Shown: piece after piece, positions 32,226-46,241 of the stretch
How positions within the stretch are numbered: position 1 is the first letter of the stretch
How the letters are laid out: each line of letters starts with the position of its first letter
From: Gongronella butleri
Lineage: Eukaryota; Mucoromycota; Mucoromycetes; Mucorales; Cunninghamellaceae
DNA length: 64,000 nucleotides
NCBI GenBank assembly: GCA_025201375.1
Contig: JAIWZP010000002.1
Location: forward strand, 1,240,001 to 1,304,000
Direction: 5' to 3'
Made by a program: the position numbers and the translations under genes
Notes under the pieces: model-generated
Databases searched by the model: none
Seen by the model: the letters and a program-made list of their open reading frames with translations, nothing else
Told to the model about the DNA's origin: nothing

Positions 32226-33573
32226 TTAAACACGTCGTTGCTGCAAACCCTGTGTGGTGACATTGAGTGAGCTGCCTGTGGGGGTGCCGGCGACAATGCC
32301 TCGATAGTCGAGGCGATAAATCTTGGGCGGCAGGTTCTTGCCAAACTTGCGATTGATGTGATTGGCGCATAGCAGGCCGGAAATGATGATGAAAATGATG
32401 ATGGGCACACACGAAAAGGCGACAATGTACGAAATGGTCAGCAGTTGCACGATAAATTGCTGGTACTTGTAGCGGCAGCCCGGCAACAATGTGCGAGGAA
32501 AGCACTTGTCCGAATTTTCATGGAAATCGGCGAAATTCTTGTAACCACAGCAGTGCATCTATTAAAAAAAAGTCAGCAACACGTTTTGAGCGAACCTGGC
32601 GAGCGCTTACGTTGGCTTGGATCGTCGAGCGGCCGGCTGATGTCAAAAAGTAATGCCATTGTTGCGAAAGTTTGCCCTGAATGTTCCATTTTTGACGGCG
32701 GAAGGCATAGTAGCCAACGGCGGCAATCATGGCGAAACATCCCCACAAAAGCAGGTTGTACACGGCGAGTATCGCGCGATTGTTGAGCATAATACCAATG
32801 TAGCCGAGGAGCGCCGAGAGCAGACAGATAATACCGGTGCCAAGGACCACTAAAACATCAAAAAAAAAAAAATAAGAATTGGGGGACGCCTTCCTCGCCA
32901 TTTGAGGCGCGCTTGGTTGCTTACGATTGAGAAGGGTAAAGTCACCAACAATGACCACGGAAGCACGGAGATAGACTGGATCAAGTGTGCAAAAAAAAAG
33001 AAGGATAAGCAATCAACCACGACATCACCATAGCTCACGTGGTTCTACAAAGACACAAATGCTCCCCGAGGCAACTTACACTTGAAATAGGTTAGCAAGG
33101 CGGCCATGAGCGCACCAAGACCGATGCAAAACAGCTGACAAAATGAAAAAAAAAGTGGAATTGGCGCGTCAGAGCCCCGTTTTTGGCCCCCCAACAGTGG
33201 CATGATCTTTTTTTTTTTTGCTTTTTCTTACGATGGTATTGGAGCCGAGAAGCCACCATTTGTGCATGGTCCATCGCTGGCGCTTGTTTTCCCTGTCCGG
33301 GGTGAAGCGTTTGACGGCATGCAAGCCATTGGCGTCGACAGACAATTGCGACAGCTGTGAGGAGTTGCCGAGTGAGTTTCTTGATTCTGAGCGCATCCAG
33401 GGCAAGACAGGTTCCGGCAGGTCATCTGACGAGTCCCAGAGCTGATCCTGGAGCTGTTGTTGCTGCAAAGACGATGCATACGTGTTTCGGCGCGAATCCT
33501 GGCTATCAGCGTCCAACATGACGCCACTTGAATGTCTCTTGTCCGTCATGGATGCAGTTGGTCGTTTATCCAT
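32226..33573 (-). CDS. Tetraspanin
   Basis: Four-pass membrane organiser. Exons: 33573-33232, 33134-33080, 32975-32925, 32849-32611, 32558-32226; 339 aa. The cytosolic N-terminus (about 1-110) is Ser/Gln-rich. TM1 is LFCIGLGALMAALLTYF; TM2 and TM3 come in exons 3-4 (GTGIICLLSALLGYIG; AVYNLLLWGCFAMIAAVGYY). The extracellular loop has the hallmark CCG motif (MHCCGYKNF) and later cysteines DKCFP and PGCRY. TM4 is IVAFSCVPIIIFIIISGLLC. The tail ends KIYRLDYRG and a Ser/Thr/Gln stretch. This arrangement fits fungal Tsp-type tetraspanins; the partner proteins are unknown. Confidence 0.9.
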
Positions 33574-34229
33574 GCGTATTGATGTTGTGCGACACGAGAA
33601 AAAAAAAACAGAAAAGGAGAGAAAGGGATATCAAGCAAATGGGATGAGAAAAAAGGGGCGAGGGGGGGAGGATGATTGTCGGTTTCAAGAGGTCTCTTGG
33701 CGCAAAAAAAGAGGCACTAGGTATACAAAAAAGCAATCGAAAAGAAGAAGAAAAAAATGAAAGAGAATGGAAACAGTGGAAAGAAAAAAAAAAACGATGC
33801 GGTCAATCCGGTCGTCAAATGCAATCAGCAAAAAAAAAAAAAACATGCAAATCCTATTTTATTTTTGGATCCCTGACCCTCTTTTTTTCTGAATCAAAAT
33901 GCCACTAGCCACTCATATATGGCAGATGCCAAGAACAATTGGCCTGATTTGTCGAAATTCCGTCCGCCCGTCCACCCGTGTCACCCCCCGATCACTTCCT
34001 TTTTTCCTGTCCACGCTACTAATTCAAAGTGCGCGCTCGTAAGCATGCAAAGTGAAACAAGATAGCATTGCCCTCCCGGTCGCTCCTTTTTGCCACAGTT
34101 GCATTGTGCGCGAACCGTGGATTTTTCCCTTTTTCTTATTTTTGCAACTGTTTATTCATGCAACTGCGCGCGTTTTCATCTATTTAATGGGAAGGAAGAT
34201 GAGCCAGGGTCCCCAATTCTCCTTTTGCC
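33574..34229. other. Interval between tetraspanin and EI24-family gene
   Basis: No gene seen. It holds A-rich runs (33601-33845) just upstream of the tetraspanin start and a T-rich 3' flank of the EI24-family gene. ORFs here are Lys-rich artefacts of the A-tracts. Confidence 0.45.
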
Positions 34230-35407
34230 CTAGTACGTGGCACCGTACCATGCGTTGTTGGATGGCCCAGATTGGGGAGGAGGCTGAGGCTGGTAAGGGA
34301 GCGCGGGCTGCTGCTTTTGTGGTAGTTGCTGCTGGTCCCTGGCAATGAGCCGCTCGTTTTTCTCATATTCATCAGCCATCCATAAGGCTGCACCGACAAT
34401 GTTGGTCCACATGAACAGCAAATTGAGCACTGGGATCAATTCTAAGCCCACTGCAACTAGACCAAATTGACTGTAGTCGCTACGACGCTTCCATGCGTAA
34501 CGTCGAGATTCTGCAATGCTGAAGCCCCGAAATTCCAAATCATAATGAATAAGCGCACCCCATCTGTGGAGCAAAAAAAGAAAAAAAAAACGAAAGTTGG
34601 GACGCGATGAGCCACACATACAGCCATTGTCACGCGCCACGTGGCTTTTTTTCATGGTTTCTTACGCGTAAGGCCAGCCATTAATCAAACAAGCAATGGC
34701 TGTGCCGAGGAACGGGATCAAATGCAAGGGTGCGGTGATCACAAGCACAATGATCTAATTTTACGATAAAAAAAAAAGCTTAGCGCATTGAAGGGCATGC
34801 CACACGTCATTTTGCATTTTTTTTTTCTGCCATTGACTGGAAGCACTTGCCTGCGCCAGGACCAGGAACCAAACAAAGAGAAGACCAATGCCAATGCCAC
34901 GGCAGCAAAGTGTCATGCCACTGACGGGCACACGGGTTTCAAACATGCGTCTCATACCGCGGGCCTTTAGCGTGGCATCAAACAGCGCGTCTTGGAACAC
35001 CGGCAGTAGAATCAAAAAGAAAATGACGTCCATCAGCGCCGATTCAAGCAAAACAAAGATCACAGACACGAGCCAGGCCAGCCATGCCGGGCAATTTACA
35101 TTGATGAGCGCGTGCGCCTGCAATGGCAACAAAAACACAAAGCAGAGCACGAGCGACAGGATACCAAAGATCAGCGTCAAAAAGAACGGACAAATCGTTT
35201 TTGTCCACAACTATGTAAAAAAAAAAGGGGGGGAGGGAATTAGATTCAGTTATTGATGCGCACATCGCCTGCCCCTGATTCATTTGCGTCGTTTGCTTTG
35301 CTCTTGGCGTTTGAATTTTGTCTTGGCTTGTTGTCAGGGGAGCTTACCTGTGGGTGACCAAGGAAGAAAAAGATGCCCTGGACAGGATATGTTGTTCGGA
35401 GAGCCAT
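34230..35407 (-). CDS. EI24-family (PF07264-like) multi-pass membrane protein
   Basis: Exons: 35407-35348, 35210-34851, 34754-34666, 34563-34230; 280 aa, phases consistent. Intron 2 has a GC donor (CAG|GCAAGT). Four to six hydrophobic segments are present: FFLTLIFGILSLVLCFVFLL, WLVSVIFVLLESALMDVIFF, ILLPVFQDALF, IIVLVITAPLHLIPFLGT and LVAVGLELIPVLNLLFMWTN. The diagnostic cytosolic block is WPYAWGALIHYDLEFRGFS followed by YAWKRRSDYSQFG. Fungal members are lipid-droplet, spore-wall or ER proteins. The C-terminal tail is Gln/Pro-rich and ends in a SNNAWYGATY motif. Confidence 0.82.
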
Positions 35408-36012
35408 TGTTCAGCGAGCAGCGAGGGGGGAATCAATCGACAAGAAAGCTGGCAAGGTGCCGATGGAGGAGAACGGGGTATCGAGCGGAAAAGAAACAAA
35501 AAAAAAGGGGGGAAAAGCAACGACGACGGACGAGAAAAAGAAGCGTTTCAGGCGATCCGCCGCCCATTTGGTAGCACAAGCGAACATTTGGAACTCGCCA
35601 GCTCGCCCAATTCAAAGGAGAACTAGCGGCCCGCCAATGCGGCCATTGGGATCAAAATGCATTGGTTTTGGCTCGTCGATCCCATTGTTTCAAAATAATT
35701 GTGTTTTGCGGCTCTCCAGGCGAACAATGACCCCCAAAAATCGCGCTTGGCCGCGCCTCACCATGCACCAATGGCAATGGCTCCTGCCATCAACCCACGC
35801 CCTCGGATCGAAAAGAGAAAAGAAAAAAAAAAAGCCGTGGATTCATCTGGGCAAATGAGAAAATGGCCGCAGTACGCGCATCAGCCGCCTACAAAGCACA
35901 ATTGCATCCTCACCCACACCATTATCAAGTTCAATGGGTTGATGGACAACATCGTTTTGCCAAAATGACTATTGAGGTCCGCTGGGGTAGGGCCTCCATA
36001 CATATTTGTCAG

Positions 36013-36044
<32 letters not shown>

Positions 36045-36126
36045 GAACCCCCGTGTTACGCATTGTTTTGTTTTTCTTTCCCTCTTTTTTTTTTCTGCAC
36101 CAAACACCCATTTGTATACGCAAAGC
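35408..36126. other. 719-bp promoter interval between EI24-family and PKA genes
   Basis: No supported exon. A pyrimidine-rich stretch (36060-36115) precedes the PKA ATG at 36127. Plus-strand ORFs (35284-35858) contain A-tracts and no domain. Confidence 0.4.
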
Positions 36127-37971
<1,845 letters not shown>

Positions 37972-39810
37972 TTATTAAAGGCACTTCAATTCACTACAAA
38001 TGGACGCAAAAAAATCGACTCGAGAGGAACATCTTGCCGGGTTTTCTTGGTAAACTTTTGAAATTTGAATTTTTTTTAGACATATGCACTTCTATGCAGG
38101 TCATCAAGATCCCAAACTCGGTGCAATGCTTTTGGTGAGAATGAACAACAATGGGTTCAAACTTGATTGAGCTTGAATCACTCAAACGCCAGCAATCAAA
38201 AAACAATACGTATTTTAAAACATTTTTGTTCCCTGTTCAATATTTCTTGAGCTGGTACGGGTCAAACTTGCTGTATGTATTCGGCTTCGTGGTGATCACG
38301 AGCAATGCAAGTAACATGGCAAACGATCAAGTCGTTGTCCAGAAATACGCAAATGCAGATTTATTTTACTTTGGTTCCTTTTTTTTACTTGAGCAGAACA
38401 AGAAATGCTTTGCTCCAAGTTTGAAAAAGATACTACGGCTTCGTTGGTCTCGACAAGTGTCGGCTGTATCATGGGTTGTCGCAGTCAAAGACGGGCATTT
38501 CGCGAAAATGGACAAAGTCGACCATTTCTTTTTGATCAGGCACACTTTGTAATTGTGTTACTAGCCTGTTGCTGCACAAAAGTAAAGGCCACGCTGGGCT
38601 TTCATTTGAGGCAGCGCACGTGGATTTTGTATACGTAGATCGCGCACAGGAGCCAAGTGAAAATTTTGTCAAAATCCGTGGACCACTCCCTGGCGAAATT
38701 TTCAAAAATCGAACGACCGGGTGGATCATCACGAAACTTTGAAACGAGGTAGACTGCATGCTCACATCAATTCTATAATATGGCAAGTTCAAGAATGTGT
38801 TAGTTGGTTGGCGAGAAAATCGACGATGAACCTCGAAAAACGTCACATTTTCAAAGGAGAGTCACTCGACGACGATGCGATGTTGCCGCCCCGAAACTTA
38901 AGGGCCTCGCGCATTTTGACCGCGCGCACCCGTGACAATCCGGCGATCGGATCAACAGTGCGTTGTGCATGAGAAATGATGCGTCGAGTGTGGCAAAAAT
39001 CGGGCTGTTTTTCGACGCGTCGATACGCGTGATCGTACATGACACTGCGGCGCGCGGTGAATGTGAACAAAGCGCTGACGGGTGCTCTCCAAGGAATCAT
39101 CGACCTTTCCCCGCTAACTTCCTTTTTCATCGAAGGATGGCCAATTGAAATTCTGGTTTTCAGCGACCTAAATTGTCATTTTCTTGACAACCAGGCAATG
39201 GCATGCGGCCAAACCTGCATCAAAGTGTTATGTTCGTGGGCGCCTATCATCCATGCAAGTTTGGGTGGATTCATGGGAAATCGACCAAATCGTGTCGGGC
39301 CACGCCAGCTGCGGGCTGAAATATACACTCGTCTTTTCTCGCCAATTTTGTGTCCCAGAGCAACGAGTGAGCACCCAAACGAAAGCTTACCTCATTCTTC
39401 TCTTTCACTTGGTCAATGAAAACCCAACAGATTTTTATGACTGCTTGCTCATGTGTCGCATAAAAGGGCTGTAAAAGAAAAATGGACGAGCCATGGTCAA
39501 GTTTCCTGCTCATGTCCTCGCACAGGATTGTACATGAGTCCCAAAGTGGCCAGAGGCATTGCGTGGAAGCATGCTCATCAAGCTCAACTCGCGATCTAGG
39601 GCGTGCAGATCTCATGTAATCAGCCAATCCACACTTTTTTTTTTTCCTAATTATGGCGGTGTGCCCAAATTGAGGTGACACAAATCAAAGGAGCTCCAAA
39701 ATCAATACCCGGTAAAAAAAGGACACAAAAATACGCCAGGCACATCTTTTTTTTTTCTTTTTTCTTCTCGTTTTTCCTTTTTTTGTGTCCTTTTTCTCGT
39801 CCGTGGATGG
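37972..39810. other. 1.8-kb gene-free region, possibly ancient repeat
   Basis: No supported exon. The part 38800-39290 shares scattered blocks with 21170-22000 (see that entry), so both may descend from one repeat. Short blocks such as GACGCGTCGATACGCGTG (39016-39033) are near-palindromic. The remainder is AT-rich and unassigned. Confidence 0.35.
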
Positions 39811-41372
39811 ATGTCGAACAATCGATGGCTTAGGAAACGATGCTTGGCGATTACATTGGCGTTTTTTCTAGCCATCGTCTACCACAGCGGACGTTGGAGT
39901 GCGACGGCGTCCAGTAACAACGCAAATGGCCCCTCACCGGCCACCCGGTTCTTTTTCCCCTGGCAAAAGACAGACCATCCGCTGTCCAGCATGCTCCCAG
40001 ATACCCCTGGATCGGTGCGGAACACGGTCGATGGCAGCAGTAGCCACAGCGGCCATATGAATGCTCCGTATGCGTCGTTTGACGAATTGCAAGCTGCCGT
40101 GGCCGACTTGGCGCAAGCCACTTTTGCGCCGATGGTGGACGCGGCCGCGCGGATTCCTGGCAGTGCGCTCGATGGGCCCGAGCAGGTGGCCGCGTTCCGT
40201 TCGCTTTTGCAATGCTGGACACAGCAGGGCGCGTGGGTACATGCACCCATGGGCTCGAGGTACAGCAGCCGTGTGCCGCTGCCCCACTTTCAAGACCCGC
40301 ACTACGAGCAGTGTGACAGGCGGTGGGAAAAAAAGTGGCATGCACAGCATGCAGGTACATCGTCGCCCATTCCACCGCTGCCACCACGACCAGACATGAA
40401 TTATGGGTGGCAAGTGCCTGCAACGTGCCCATTGCTCGCAACGACCATTGATCCGGATCGCTGGTGCAAAGAGCTGCGAGGAAGGCACACGCTACTCACG
40501 GGTGATCTGACACAATACCAATTGCACGATTTAATGCTGGATGCTCTTAATAAGCCCACCGTGTGCTATGGCGAATTGGGATGCAAGGGTAAGAACCTAG
40601 GAAAACAAAGAGCCATGGACGTGCGTCAATCGCGTGAAAAAAAAAAAGGTCGCGTCAAATCGCTTGACTGACGCGCTTTTTTCGATTTTTTTTTCTTTTT
40701 TTTCCAACTTTTTACATAGATCATACGGTGTGCACGATGCCTCGCAAGGCGCGGCTGCAATTTGTACGCAACGATGTGCTTTCGACGCGGACAAAAGTGG
40801 ATTTGCAACACGGGTCACCAACGTCGGATATAATTGAGTGGCCGTACTCGCGTCAATTGCTGTGGTTCCGCATTTTTATCTTGAACCGGTCGCCGGTGCT
40901 GGAGGATGACTGGACGTTTGCGCAGGAATTGGTAGAGACGGTGGCGAATATTCGTCGTATGCAGCCACAGGCGCTGATCATCTATCGTGCTTCGATTGCG
41001 GGGCATCCGTACTGCGACGATGCGGATGCGCCGCTTCTGTACCGTGACGACGACGCGCCCATGACGCGTTGGCAGCGTTGGTTTGGCACGGGGCAGCGAA
41101 ATGGGACGATTGGCCAACCGTGGACGGACGCGCAGCGCACACAATTGCCGTACGGATGGAGCAGGCACATACGACGCAACCAACTGGCGCAGGCGATTGT
41201 CGAGGCGGCGGGCGGCGTGTACCTGGACATGGCCACCAGCTTGGATCTGCGGCCTGACGCGCATTTGGGCGGGTCCGATTGTTTGCGGTTCTGCATGCCG
41301 GGCCCCTTGGATGATTGGGCCACACTGTTGTACAATGTTTTTTTGGCGTTGGGGATGGACACAATCCCTTGA
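39811..41372 (+). CDS. PC-esterase/GDSL-like type II membrane protein, catalytic residues missing
   Basis: Exons: 39811-40588, 40720-41372; 476 aa. The N-terminal LAITLAFFLAIVY is a signal-anchor, so the enzyme domain would face the Golgi lumen. The architecture matches the CAS1/TBL-like PC-esterases: Trp/Cys-rich early region, a GDS block, and a C-terminal D-C-x-H-x-C-x-P-G block. But the GDS block reads LLTGDLTQYQLHD: the nucleophile Ser is absent and the sequence looks as if it was deleted. The late block reads SDCLRFCMPGPLDDWATLLY with Arg where the catalytic His is expected. Losing both argues for a pseudoenzyme or a diverged binding protein, not an assembly error. Structure otherwise looks intact. 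Confidence 0.75.
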
Positions 41373-42006
41373 CGCACATGAGCTGACAAGTTTGCGCTTG
41401 GACTTTTTTTTTTTTTTGCCCCATTTCCCGCCATTCTTTTCTTTTTTTTCCATTTTTTGCCTTTTTTTTGGGTGTTTTTGCTCAACGAGGGCACGAGGTC
41501 CCCCTCTTTTTTTTTTTTTTTTTTGCCTAATTCCCCTCCCCCCAACTTGTTGGTCGCGGTGACACCAGATCGATATTGTGGTGCGCGAGCCGCCAAAAAT
41601 AAAGTTTATCCGCCTTTTTTTTTTTTTTCTTTAATTTTTCCGGGGCCGCTTTGCCCGTTCTTTTTTTTTTTCCCTCTCCATTTCCCGCGCCATCAAATTT
41701 TCGCTGGCAGCCTCATTGCCAATGACATTGCGCCTTCATGTGATGCTGACAGGGGCCCAATTTTTACAAATGCGAAACCTGCACCTTTCCTGCACGTCCT
41801 TGGTCTTTTTTGTCGTCCGTGCCTGAATCAATTAGAATCCATACAAAAATTTTATTTTGAAAAAGTGATTAAAGATGTCAATGCTAAAAAACAACAAGAG
41901 GGGGACAAAAAGGGCGAAGGGGAATGGGAAATCATGGGAGGAGAAAGGAGGAAAAAGATCAGAAAGTCTTTTTTTTTAAAAAAAAGGGGGGATCTATTGA
42001 GCCAAT
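41373..42006. other. 633-bp interval, convergent 3' ends
   Basis: No gene. Very T-rich (several T10-T18 runs) between the convergent 3' ends of the PC-esterase-like and elongase genes. Likely terminators and polyadenylation signals for both, but none can be placed exactly. Confidence 0.4.
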
Positions 42007-43276
42007 TTAGATCTTCTTGGACTTGGGAGTGGGGACGGGCGTGCCGTTCTTCTTGGAGGCGGCGGCGGCCTTCTTCTTGTTGTAGGTGAGGCGATAAAAG
42101 TTGATGAACAGGAGCAAGTAAGAAGAAAGCAGCGCGCAGCCAAAGAGAGCCGACTTTTCCGTGCCAGCGCACGAGCCCATGTTGGGCAAGAACTTGTAGT
42201 AGGTGTAGGCAAAGTAGGTATACGTGCAAAAGTAGATCACAAACAAGTCAATGATGAATTGCACAATTTGCATCGTCGTCAAGTAGCGCTTCCACCAAAT
42301 CTTGGCGCCAGACGCCGTGCGGAAGTAGTAGTAGTACATCAACACGTGCACGGTCAAGTTGAGCGTGATGGGCACCCAGGACTACAAAAAAAAAAAAAAA
42401 GTCAGAAAAACTGGCTGTTTTTTCCTTTGCGCTTCCATTGCCCCTCCAAAGTGCTTACCACCGAGGTTTGGCCGCACAATTGAGTGTAGCAGAGAACCAT
42501 GGTCAAGCTGTGGTGGTAGTAGTGCAAGAATTCTGCACGAAAAACAAAAAAAAATTCAAAAAATGAGCGACTTTTTGCCTTTTTCTCTTTGTTTTTTTTT
42601 TGTTTTTGTTTTTTTTTTTTACCAAGCTTCTTCTTCTTCAAGACGAGGAAGACGGTGTCGATCAACTCCCAGTACTTGACGAGGTAGTTGAGGTAGTAAA
42701 GCAATTCGAGGGGCTGGGTCCAGGCCTTGGTGTTGCAAATGGCATACAAGATGCCGTGGTTGTAGATGATGGGGAAGATTTGCTCGACCATCAGGACCAA
42801 CAGGGCACCAGACACAAGGGTCAATAGCAAATTGTGCAATTGGAAGGGGATTTGCAGGCGCTGCGCGGGCACCGATTGCATCAAGAAGCGGCCACCAAAG
42901 ATGACGACAAAGTACGTGATGCAGCTGATGATCACTATGGGAGCAAAATTGCAAACCATGGTCAGCTCAATCTGTCAAACATCCCATTTGCCCTCGGTCC
43001 CCTCGCCAGCTCAATGGCAACGCCACGCTGAAAATGACCATGTCCTGATCATCCATTGGAACATGCCATTGGGCCCTTTGCACTCGCTCTCTTTTTCTTT
43101 TTTTTTTCCATCGACTTACCCTCATTATCAGTGGACAGAGGAGTGACACCTTGCTGGAACGAAAAGGACGACGCCTTTTGGCCAGTGGCAGCTTCGTAGG
43201 CTTGTTCAAAGTAAGGGTAGAGAGGAAGACCAAAGGGAGTCTCTGGCGTGAAGTTCAAAGTCTTCAACACGTCCAT
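42007..43276 (-). CDS. ELO-family very-long-chain fatty acid elongase
   Basis: ER condensing enzyme (3-ketoacyl-CoA synthase) of fatty-acid elongation. Exons: 43276-43120, 42934-42623, 42532-42459, 42381-42007; 305 aa. The catalytic HxxHH box is HYYHH at 160-164, built across the exon 2/3 junction (K..LEFLHYYHH). KYWELIDTVFLVLKKK before it and the later HVLMYYYY box are both ELO hallmarks. Multiple hydrophobic segments are present. The C-terminal KSKKI matches a K-x-K-x-x ER retrieval signal. Which chain length is made cannot be told. Confidence 0.95.
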
Positions 43277-43612
43277 GGCAATTCAAAAGATGGGGAAAAA
43301 GATGATGAAAGGAAGAGAAAGAGGGAAAAAATAAAAAATTGGAAAAGGCCAGCCTCTTTTTCAAGAAAAAGAGAGCTCATCCTCAGGCCACGGTGTCAAT
43401 CACCGAGGAAAAAAAAATTTGTGTGCCCGTCAGCCGAGATTCAATGTCCGCCACAAGATTTGGTTTTTTTCGTGTCACCTTGGCAAACCATGCTGGCGAT
43501 TGCCTACTTGTCGAGCGAATATGAGCGCAATGAGCACTGCACATGGTTTGCTGGGTCATCAACAACCTTGTGAACGCAAATTTCACAGCAAATCACATGA
43601 CATTGCCGCCGC

Positions 43613-43647
<35 letters not shown>

Positions 43648-43988
43648 AGGCGAGGTTGCCCAAATTATGCTTGTTTTGATGCTCACGCCACCCGACGCCA
43701 CCCTTTTTTTTTTCTTTTTGTACAGCTGGGATGATCGGCACACTAATGGAAAGATGGGCTGCATGATGCGCAGAACCTTGACTTGCCCCCCTTTTGCCTC
43801 AATGCCTCGTTGACCCTCTCTCAATGCCTCGCTTTTTTCAAATTTTCGTTTTTTTTTTCTTGATTTTTTTTTAAAGCCGTGCTGCTCCAATTGGATTTGC
43901 ATTTGGATATGCAGGTCCATCCAAACACGGCAAAGTGTCAGCAATGTTTTGCAATTGCGGCACACGCGCTCGTGAGAGGGGGCATGCA

Positions 43989-44020
<32 letters not shown>

Positions 44021-44362
44021 GAAAAAGCAAAAGAGCGCTTCTCAAACGCATCCCCATTGCCATCGATACCCCGCCCATGGCCCGCCTGCTTTTGTTTTAC
44101 CTTGCAAAGGTACATGTTTTGGGTCACTGTTATGAAAAAAAAGGGCGGGGAAAGTCAGGCTTTTTTTTTCTGCTGAAAAGCAGCATTCAGCCGAAAAAGG
44201 CAATGCGATGATTTTTGGCATGGCCAGCTCGCACCAAAAAAGGCCGAGAAAAAACAAAAAAGGCGGTCTTGCCTTTTTCACGGACGTGTACCTTAATTTT
44301 TTTTCTTTCTTTTCTTTTCTTTTTGCTTTGCCCGTCCCCTCTCTTGTCTCGTTTTTGCCACC
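43277..44362. other. 1.1-kb interval with unresolved possible exons
   Basis: No gene can be fixed. On the minus strand, 43990-43905 reads RVCRNCKTLL then a helical-looking segment after a possible acceptor at 43991, and 43570-43502 has a Cys-bearing ORF ending in a stop. On the plus strand, 43733-43790 starts after a good acceptor. None joins into a phased model. A- and T-tracts (A28 at 43617-43644) dominate. The RhoGAP promoter must lie at 44200-44360. Confidence 0.3.
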
Positions 44363-46241
44363 ATGACCGACGCACGCGATGCAGACTATAAGAAAAAATC
44401 CAAGTATTCCTGGCTCAACCTGTTCAAGAACAAGCCGTTTGCGCATCAGCACAAGCAAGGCAAGAAAGGGGGAGGGCTCTGACTATGAAATTGAGAGTGA
44501 CGCACGCCAAAGGCGGGACAATGAGAATAGGCTGCTGCAAAAAAAGCTTCCATTGCTTTGTCTCTATCCGTACCGACACGTCGTGTTTCGCATCGAATTG
44601 ACACGCTTATTCTCTTTTTTTTTTTATTGAAAAAGCAGTTCCCTACATCATTACCGGCATCTTTGGCGCGCCATTGGAGTGCGCAGCGCAGTGCGGGACG
44701 ACAACACCATCTGGATTGGCAGTTCCTGACCCTGTCAATCGATGCTTCACCGAGATTTTGGCACGCGGGTTGCGCGTTGAGGGTCTTTTTCGTCTTTCTG
44801 GGTCGGTCTTGGAAGTGGATCAATTACAGCACGCGTTTGACCAGCCGCCCACGTACGGCAAGTACCTGGACCTCACGGGGTACGATATCCACGCCATCAC
44901 CAGCCTCGTGAAAAAGTATTTGCGACTTTTGCCGGATCCCGTCATCCCCACAGCATTTCAGCCACAATTCATCCAATTACTTGGTAAAGGGAAACAGACA
45001 AAAAAAAAAAGGTGGCTCAATCCATTTATTTTTGCATTGCGCAGCGCGCGAAATGAGGGCAAAACAAGGAAGAAAAAAAAGGACTCATTTTTTTTTCCTC
45101 CCTTACACAAATGGGGCTTTGCCTTCCATCCATTTGTATGACAGAGACGCGTCAGACGCGCCAAGACGACCGCAGCCTTGTGCTTGCGTGGTCTAAGCTG
45201 ATCAAGGATGAATTTCCGACAACCCATTTTCATGTGCTGCATTACATTGTTCTCGTCACGTCGTGGATCCAACATTATCGCCAATTCAATCGCATGAACC
45301 CCGAGGCCATGGCGGTGATTCTCGCGCCCATTTGTGCAGGGCTTGAAAAGTCGTTTGGACAATTGACGGATGCGCCACCGCATTTGCCACCGTCGTCCAC
45401 GCCATCGTCATCCTCGTCCCACGTCGCTTCGTCACACAAGTCGGCTCTAAGCACATCGGCATCCTCGCCCACAAGCGCATCGTCTTGCTCAGCACACACA
45501 AGCGCCACAAATGCCGCCACGGCCGCACAAAGTGGCTCATCGTGGTTGCCGCGTCGGCCCTTTTTGCACCATTGGCATTCGTCGTCGGCGTCGGCGCCAA
45601 CACAGGAGCAGGTCGAGCAATTGATGCACAAAACAGGCCAGTGGACCACGATATGGATGTTGATCATTGAGCACCACGATGTATTGCTGGATCATTGGCG
45701 CCAAGAAACATCGCCCAGTCTGGTGCCTGGCGGCTTCCCCATGGGCCAATTCACGCAGAGCGACGACGCTGTCTTTTGGCAACATCGCCATTCGATCCCA
45801 CATCCCTCTTGGTCGCGGTCCAACATCTATATACAGGATTTGCCAGGCGCAATCGACGAAAACGCGGATGAAAAAGCGCGAAAAGGCGACGAAAACGAGT
45901 TTGACGACGAGGACGAAAACGACATTGAAAACGACGCGACAATGGCTCATCCAGGCAAAAGACGCGCCATTGGCGCCAGTCCCTTGTCGTCGTCTGTCGT
46001 TCACGCAGATGATCCTTACCCGGTGGTGGTCATCAAGCGGCAACAGCACCGACGGCCGCATTTGCTCGGCATTGCCAAGGATGATGAGCACATTTACATG
46101 AATACCCCATCGCCTCCTCCGCTACCCATACGTGATTTCCATCCGCACGACCTCAAGCCGCGCAAGAAACCCTCATTCCTCTTGAGGCGTCCAAAATCCA
46201 TCGCCTCACTCCATCCTCGCTTCAAAACCCCCGTCTCCTGA
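44363..46241 (+). CDS. RhoGAP-domain GTPase-activating protein
   Basis: Exons: 44363-44459, 44639-44983, 45145-46241; 512 aa. Intron 1 uses a GC donor (CAAG|GCAAGAAAG). The RhoGAP domain starts near residue 41 (FGAPLE) and holds the catalytic arginine finger R84 in GLRVEGLFRLSGS, LVKKYLRLLPDPVIP and NRMNPEAMAVILAPIC. Before its last helix (IIEHHDVLLDHW) lies a ~90-residue Ser/Thr/His-rich insertion (about 220-310), so the domain is split. The C-terminus has an acidic patch (EFDDEDENDIEND) and basic Pro-rich tail. It probably turns off a Rho/Cdc42-type GTPase; the target is not predictable. Confidence 0.9.

Noticed and set aside
43400..44130. Possible Cys-rich gene (RVCRNC segment, FYVE-like ending)
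   Set aside because: Exons could not be joined in phase and no upstream zinc-finger half was found.
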